A stretch of DNA of 8,698 nucleotides from Actinomycetales bacterium. GTDB lineage: Bacteria > Actinomycetota > Actinomycetes > Mycobacteriales > Mycobacteriaceae. The notes below the pieces were generated by a model. That model was not told the DNA's origin. It saw only the letters and a program-made list of their open reading frames with translations, and did not search any database. Numbering within the stretch: the stretch's first letter is position 1; the number at the start of each line of letters is the position of its first letter. The stretch spans positions 1 to 8,698 of the forward strand of contig DUTZ01000016.1 of assembly GCA_012841845.1 (NCBI GenBank), read 5' to 3'. The position numbers were made by a program, and so were the translations under genes. Below are positions 4,824-8,698 of the stretch, piece by piece.

Positions 4824-6116
4824 ATGTCGCTCCTGCTCCGTTCGCCGGTACCGCCCGACCGCCGTCGGCGTGTGCTCCTCGTCGACGCCGCCCTCGCCGT
4901 CGTCGTCTTCGGCCTCGCCGGCGGTGCGGTGATCTCGGTCCCGGCCGCCGAGGGAAGCCACCGGGCGGCCACCGTGCTCGCCCTGATCGCCGGGGCGGCG
5001 CTGGCGATCCGTCGGGTGTACCCGCTGCTCTCGGGGCTGGTCGTGGCCGCCACCGGCCTGGTCACGCTCGGTCTGGTCCTCGCCGACGGCCGGCCGCTCT
5101 TCACCGGCGGCCTCGCGCCCGCGGTGCAACTGTTCGGCGTGGTGAGCCTCATGTCGCTGTACGCGCTCACCGCGTACGCGGGCGCGGCGGTCTCCCGGGC
5201 GGCGCTCGCGCTGGTGCTCGTCGCCTCACTCGCCGTGGTCGTGGTGTGGGAGGGGCGCGAGCACATCGACTGGCGGGCCACGCTGTTCGGCGCCGCGGTC
5301 GTCGTGGTGCTCATCGTGGGCGTGTGGTCGATGGGCCGGGTGCGCCGCTCACGGCTGCACGAGCTGCAGATGCTGGCCGAACGCAACCGCGCCCTCGAGG
5401 CCGAGCAGGCCGGCGCCGCCGAGCGCGCGGCCACCGAGGAGCGCACCCGCATCGCGCGCGAGATGCACGACATCGTGGCGCACTCGCTCTCGGCCGTGAT
5501 CGCGCAGGCCGACGGGGGACGCTACGCGGCGCGCACCGACCCGGCGGTCGGCGTGACCGCGCTCGAGACCATCTCCACCACCGCGCGCTCGGCGCTCTCC
5601 GACATGCGGGCCCTGCTCGGGGTGCTCCGCGACGACGAACCCCGCGACACCGGAGCCCCGCGCGGCGTGGTCGACATCGAGGCCCTGGTCGACGACGAGC
5701 GTGCCGCCGGAGCGGACGTCACCCTCGCCCGGCGGGGCCGCGCCCGCCCTCTGCCCACGGGCCTCGGCCTGACCGCCTACCGGATCGTGCAGGAGGCGCT
5801 CACCAACGTGCGCGTGCACGCCCCGCGCGGCACCCGCACCCGGATCGAGCTGGGGTGGGACGACGACGAGCTCACCCTCCGCGTCGAGGACGCCGTCCCG
5901 GCGGGTGCCGACCCGCGTCCCCGCACCGCCGCCATCCCGACCGGCGGGCGCGGGATCCTCGGGATGCGCGAACGCGCCGCGCTGCACGGCGGGTCCGTCG
6001 AGGCCCGCCCCACCGCGACCGGGTTCCGCGTCACCGCCCGGCTCCCGCTGCCGGCGGGCACCGGACAGGCCCCGGAGACCGAGAAGGGCTCGGAGACCGG
6101 GGAGGCCGCCTCATGA
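4824..6116 (+). CDS. Membrane sensor histidine kinase (HisKA_3 / NarL-partner type)
   Basis: This 430-residue sensor kinase autophosphorylates on a histidine and passes the phosphate to the adjacent regulator. Five to six hydrophobic segments occupy roughly residues 17-40, 48-62, 66-87, 97-120, 125-142 and 152-170, with little outside the membrane, suggesting sensing within or at the membrane. A short coiled segment (about 176-200) leads to the HisKA_3 box TRIAREMHDIVAHSLS with phospho-acceptor H215. The ATPase part has the N-box EALTNVRVHA (N328), an aspartate in LRVEDA (D356) and the GGRGILGMRER box (374-384). The usual DxGxG of the G1 box is reduced after D356. The ATG at 4824 is preferred; an in-frame GTG at 4812 overlaps the -10 candidate. 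The stop overlaps the regulator start as ATGA. The signal sensed is unknown. Confidence 0.93.
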   Translation: MSLLLRSPVPPDRRRRVLLVDAALAVVVFGLAGGAVISVPAAEGSHRAATVLALIAGAALAIRRVYPLLSGLVVAATGLVTLGLVLADGRPLFTGGLAPAVQLFGVVSLMSLYALTAYAGAAVSRAALALVLVASLAVVVVWEGREHIDWRATLFGAAVVVVLIVGVWSMGRVRRSRLHELQMLAERNRALEAEQAGAAERAATEERTRIAREMHDIVAHSLSAVIAQADGGRYAARTDPAVGVTALETISTTARSALSDMRALLGVLRDDEPRDTGAPRGVVDIEALVDDERAAGADVTLARRGRARPLPTGLGLTAYRIVQEALTNVRVHAPRGTRTRIELGWDDDELTLRVEDAVPAGADPRPRTAAIPTGGRGILGMRERAALHGGSVEARPTATGFRVTARLPLPAGTGQAPETEKGSETGEAAS

Positions 6117-6796
6117 CCATCCGCGTCGCGCTCGTCGACGACCAGCAGCTCGTCCGCGCCGGCTTCGCCCTGGTCGTGGACTCCCAGCCGGACATGGAGG
6201 TGACGTGGCAGGCCGGCGACGGGGGGCAGGCCCTCCGGCTGCTCGCCGACCAGCCGGTCGACGTGATCCTCATGGACGTGCAGATGCCGGGCGTGGACGG
6301 CATCGAGGCCACCCGCCGCATCGTCGGCGGGGACGGCCCCGGCGCGCGGGTCGTGGTGCTGACCACCTTCGACACGGACACCTACGTCCTCGACGCGGTG
6401 GCGGCCGGGGCGACGGGCTTCCTGCTCAAGGACGTCGATCCCGAGCAGCTCCTCGCCGCCGTCCGGGCGGCGGCCGAGGGCGACTCGGTGCTCTCGGCGC
6501 GGTCGACACGGCGGCTGCTCGACCGGGTCCGCGGGGGGCTGGTCGCCGATCCGGATCCGATCCCGGCGCCCGACCCGACCGCGATCGCCGAGCTCACCGC
6601 GCGCGAGCGCGAGTTCCTCGAGCAGATGGCCCTCGGCCTGAGCAACGCCGAGCTCGCCGCCCACTTCGTGGTCTCGGAGGCCACGGTCAAGACGCACGTC
6701 GGCCGGATCCTGGCCAAGACCGGCAGCCGCGACCGCGTCCAGGCGGTCCTCGCCGCGTTCCGGGCCGGGCTCGTCACGCCCGCCGACCTCGACTGA
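6113..6796 (+). CDS. NarL/LuxR-family response regulator
   Basis: This 227-residue cytoplasmic transcription factor is phosphorylated by the upstream kinase. Its receiver domain has the acidic pair D9/D10 (VDDQ), phospho-acceptor D55 (LMDVQMPG), T84/T85 and K106 (FLLKDV). After a Pro/Asp-rich linker around residues 145-160, a C-terminal LuxR-type helix-turn-helix follows: ELTAREREFLEQMALG, then SNAELAAHFVVSEATVKTHV. All canonical positions are present and the length is typical. The ATG at 6113 sits seven nt after GGAGG (6101-6105) and overlaps the kinase stop by four bases. Its most likely target is the following ABC exporter, through the palindrome in the gap after it. Confidence 0.95.
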   Translation: MTIRVALVDDQQLVRAGFALVVDSQPDMEVTWQAGDGGQALRLLADQPVDVILMDVQMPGVDGIEATRRIVGGDGPGARVVVLTTFDTDTYVLDAVAAGATGFLLKDVDPEQLLAAVRAAAEGDSVLSARSTRRLLDRVRGGLVADPDPIPAPDPTAIAELTAREREFLEQMALGLSNAELAAHFVVSEATVKTHVGRILAKTGSRDRVQAVLAAFRAGLVTPADLD

Positions 6797-6806
6797 ACCC
6801 CTCGCC

Positions 6807-6824
6807 GTCATACCCCGGTATGAC
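6807..6824. promoter_or_regulatory. 18-bp inverted repeat, candidate response-regulator operator
   Basis: GTCATACC (6807-6814) and GGTATGAC (6817-6824) are perfect inverted arms around CC. The element is ten bases past the regulator stop and about 120 nt before the exporter start codon. Its AT-rich core stands out from the surrounding GC-rich DNA. Palindromes of this size upstream of the exporter are usual dimer sites for NarL-type regulators. It is not a good terminator: the loop is 2 nt and no T-run follows. The assignment to this regulator is an inference. Confidence 0.6.
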
Positions 6825-6944
6825 GCGGTGACCTGCACAGATCCGACTCCGCGCCGATGCGCCGGGCCCCTGTGTCGCGGGAGGGTGGTATCACCGCCCG
6901 GCGAGACGCGTCGGGCACGGGACGCACACGAGGAGGTGGGGTCC

Positions 6945-7934
6945 GTGATCGAGATCGACGGACTCACGCGTCGCTACGGCGACGTCACGGCGGTGGACGA
7001 CCTGAGCTTCACCGCCGCGGACGGCGAGGTCACCGGGTTCGTGGGACCCAACGGGGCCGGCAAGTCCACGACCATGCGGATGCTGCTCGGGCTGGACCGG
7101 CCCACCGCGGGGACCGCCCGCATCGACGGATCGGCCTACCAGGAGCTGGACCGTCCGATGACCCACGTCGGGGCGCTCCTCGACGCGGGGTGGATCCACC
7201 CGGGTCGCTCCGCACGCGCGCACCTGCTGTGGCTCGCCCGCACCGCCCGACTGGGCACCGGGTTCGAGATCGCGACCCGGGTCGACGAGGTCCTCGCGCA
7301 CGTGGGGCTGCACGAGGTGGCGTCGAAGAAGGCCGGCGGGTTCTCGCTGGGGATGCGCCAGCGGCTCGGGCTCGCGGGGGCGCTGCTCGGCCGGCCCGGC
7401 CACCTGGTGCTCGACGAGCCGCTCAACGGGCTCGACCCGGAGGGCGTGCACTGGATGCGCCGCCTCATCCGCGACTACGCCGAGCGCGGCAACGCCGTCC
7501 TGGTGTCGAGCCACCTGCTCTCGGAGCTGGCGATGACCGCCGACTCGCTCGTGGTGATCGGCCGCGGCCGGCTCATCGGCCAGCACAGCACCGAGGAGTT
7601 CGTCCGCACCACGGCCCCCACCTCGGTCCGTGTCCGCGTCGACCGGCCCGACGAGCTCCGCGACGAGGTGCTCCGCCACGGCGTGACCGTGGAGTCCTCG
7701 GGACCCGGGGCCCTCTCGCTCCGCGCCCCCGATCTGGGCACCGACGACGTCGGCGACCTGTGCTTCCGCCTGGGCCTGCGGGTCGACGAGCTGACGCTGG
7801 TCACGGGCTCCCTCGAGGAGGCGTTCCTCGCCGCGACCGGCGAGTCCGTCACGTACCGCAGCACCCCGGACCCGGTGCTGCCGCACGCCCCCGCCCCGAT
7901 GACGACCGACGACCGACTGGAGGTGGCCCGATGA
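6945..7934 (+). CDS. ABC transporter ATP-binding protein (ABC-2 / DrrA-like exporter)
   Basis: This 329-residue ATPase powers a two-component ABC-2 exporter. Visible motifs are Walker A GPNGAGKST (34-42), the signature FSLGMRQRL from residue 133 (the degenerate LSGGQ form common in this subfamily), Walker B LVLDEPLNGLDP with D157-E158, and the switch histidine H190 in SSHLLSE. A C-terminal domain of about 90 residues (from about 240) follows the ATPase core. The GTG at 6945 is chosen because AGGAGG (6931-6936) lies eight nt upstream and the protein then begins VIEIDGLTRRYG, as expected of the family; upstream extensions look non-coding. It ends in an ATGA overlap with the permease gene. The substrate is unknown; relatives export antibiotics, peptides or lipids, or mediate resistance to envelope-active drugs. 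Confidence 0.95.
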   Translation: MIEIDGLTRRYGDVTAVDDLSFTAADGEVTGFVGPNGAGKSTTMRMLLGLDRPTAGTARIDGSAYQELDRPMTHVGALLDAGWIHPGRSARAHLLWLARTARLGTGFEIATRVDEVLAHVGLHEVASKKAGGFSLGMRQRLGLAGALLGRPGHLVLDEPLNGLDPEGVHWMRRLIRDYAERGNAVLVSSHLLSELAMTADSLVVIGRGRLIGQHSTEEFVRTTAPTSVRVRVDRPDELRDEVLRHGVTVESSGPGALSLRAPDLGTDDVGDLCFRLGLRVDELTLVTGSLEEAFLAATGESVTYRSTPDPVLPHAPAPMTTDDRLEVAR

Positions 7935-8662
7935 CCGGCGCCCTCGCAGGAGAATGGACCAAGCTCTCGACGACCCGCGCCCCGTGGTGGACCGCCGCCC
8001 TCGCCGTGCTCGGCCTGGGCGGGATCGGGCTCGGCCGGGCGCTCAGCACCTCGGACACACTCCCCCCGGCCGCGCTGCTCGACGGCGCCTCGCTGGGGCT
8101 GCTGGTCGTGATGGTGCTGGCGACGCTGGCCGCCACGAGCGACCACACGACCGGCACACACCGGCTCGCGCTCATGGCCGATGCGAACCGCGTCCGCCTG
8201 TTCACGGCCAAGGCCGTCGTGGTCTCGGTGGTCTGCGCGCTCGTCGCCGCGCTGGGCGCGGGGGTGCTCACGCTCGCCTCGTTCACCCTCACCCACCTCT
8301 CGACGGACTGGACCGCCGCGGACCTGCGCGCCGTGTGGGGCCAGCCCGCGACGTGGGCGCTCGGCGGGCTGCTCGCCGTCTCGGTGGGCACCCTGGTCCG
8401 GCGCTCGGCGTTCGCCGCGCCGCTCGTGGTGGCGTGGCCGATCGCCGTGGAACCGCTGGCCTCGGTCGTGCCGAAGATCGGCGAGGTGGTCGGGGACTGG
8501 CTGCCGTTCACCAACGCCCTGGCCGTCACGAACCCGGCCACGGCCTCCGCCACGGGCGGGGGGATCGGGCACGGCCCGTGGACGGCGCTCGCCGTGTTCG
8601 CCGCCTACGCCGTGGCGGCCGCCCTCGTCGCCGCGCTGGTGGAGGCCCGGCGCGACGCCTGA
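7931..8662 (+). CDS. ABC-2 type transporter permease
   Basis: This 243-residue membrane partner of the preceding ATPase starts at an ATG in the ATGA overlap, seven nt after GGAGG (7919-7923). It begins with the short cytoplasmic EWTKLSTTRAPWW segment that is typical of actinobacterial ABC-2 permeases. About six hydrophobic segments follow: roughly residues 19-38, 55-73, 95-122, 136-153, 157-172 and 216-238. A cytoplasmic TTGTHRLALMADANRVRLFTAK-type stretch between helices two and three is the usual coupling region. No large extracellular domain is present. The complex would act in the cytoplasmic membrane, presumably as an exporter induced by the kinase-regulator pair. Confidence 0.9.
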   Translation: MTGALAGEWTKLSTTRAPWWTAALAVLGLGGIGLGRALSTSDTLPPAALLDGASLGLLVVMVLATLAATSDHTTGTHRLALMADANRVRLFTAKAVVVSVVCALVAALGAGVLTLASFTLTHLSTDWTAADLRAVWGQPATWALGGLLAVSVGTLVRRSAFAAPLVVAWPIAVEPLASVVPKIGEVVGDWLPFTNALAVTNPATASATGGGIGHGPWTALAVFAAYAVAAALVAALVEARRDA

Positions 8663-8669
8663 CCCGGGT

Positions 8670-8675
8670 TAGGGT
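8670..8675 (+). promoter_or_regulatory. -10 box of a downstream leaderless gene
   Basis: TAGGGT lies eight nt after the permease stop, and the six bases GGCGGC separate it from a GTG at 8682. A TAnnnT box followed by six to seven nt and then GTG is the classic actinobacterial leaderless start. It suggests that the next gene has its own promoter within the 19-nt gap. Confidence 0.5.
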
Positions 8676-8681
8676 GGCGGC

Positions 8682-8698
8682 GTGATCCCCCGACCCGC
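8682..8698 (+). CDS. Start of an unidentified gene (window edge)
   Basis: A GTG at 8682 opens a frame reading V-I-P-R-P up to the window end. Only five codons are visible, so the product cannot be named. The call rests on the leaderless promoter geometry and the same-strand spacing after the permease stop. Confidence 0.4.

Noticed and set aside
6807..6824. Palindrome as a rho-independent terminator of the regulator gene
   Set aside because: The loop is only 2 nt, the stem is short and AT-containing, and no T-run follows on either strand.
5777..6967. 396-residue minus-strand open frame under the kinase and regulator genes
   Set aside because: It lies opposite two well-conserved genes and has no recognisable domain; typical of high-GC antisense frames.
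6857..7930. Long N-terminal extension in frame with the permease
   Set aside because: It overlaps the ABC ATPase in another frame and reads as Arg/Pro/Gly-rich noise; the ATGA start at 7931 with GGAGG is clearly better.
1..8698. CRISPR array, tRNA or rRNA genes, transposase or integrase
   Set aside because: No spaced repeat array, cloverleaf, rRNA segment or recombinase motif was seen on either strand.

Overview
This window is about 8.7 kb of very GC-rich DNA. Its codon use is strongly GC3-biased, several genes start with GTG, and several genes appear leaderless behind a TAnnnT -10 box. The CCA-adding enzyme looks like the actinobacterial type, a GT87 polyprenyl-phosphomannose-type mannosyltransferase is present, and a NarL/LuxR two-component pair is coupled to an ABC-2 exporter. 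Together these point to a high-GC actinobacterium, probably of the mycolic-acid group (Dietzia, Gordonia or Rhodococcus-like). The genus is an inference and cannot be fixed from the sequence alone.

Left part, minus strand. A gene truncated by the window edge (1-307) encodes an Asp/Gly-rich protein with two DxDxDG-type calcium-loop motifs. Then comes a tightly packed unit read right to left: an ABM-fold monooxygenase-like protein (3642-3968), the CCA tRNA nucleotidyltransferase (2044-3630), a GT87 mannosyltransferase (683-2044) and a small stand-alone YdeI/OmpD-associated (OmdA) domain protein (435-686). The gaps are 11 nt, a 1-nt overlap and a 4-nt overlap, so translation is probably coupled. 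The likely promoter sits at 3968-4003. The 127-nt gap 308-434 holds two inverted repeats and no gene.

Middle. A complete type II toxin-antitoxin pair of the FitAB/VapBC kind lies at 4054-4703 on the minus strand, with a 4-nt gene overlap. Two perfect palindromes lie just upstream (4723-4739 and 4741-4750) and are good candidates for its autoregulatory operator.

Right part, plus strand, divergent from vapBC. A membrane histidine kinase (4824-6116) and a NarL-type response regulator (6113-6796) overlap by ATGA. After a 148-nt gap containing an 18-bp near-perfect palindrome come an ABC ATPase (6945-7934) and its ABC-2 membrane partner (7931-8662), again overlapping by ATGA. This is the common actinobacterial arrangement in which the kinase and regulator control an adjacent exporter. 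The palindrome is the obvious candidate binding site for the regulator. A further gene appears to start at 8682 as a leaderless GTG and runs off the window.

I saw no rRNA, tRNA, CRISPR array, transposase, integrase or phage gene. Most genes are recognisable families. The points most worth checking are the candidate operators, the unusual gene company of the CCA enzyme, and the inverted repeats in the small intergenic regions.
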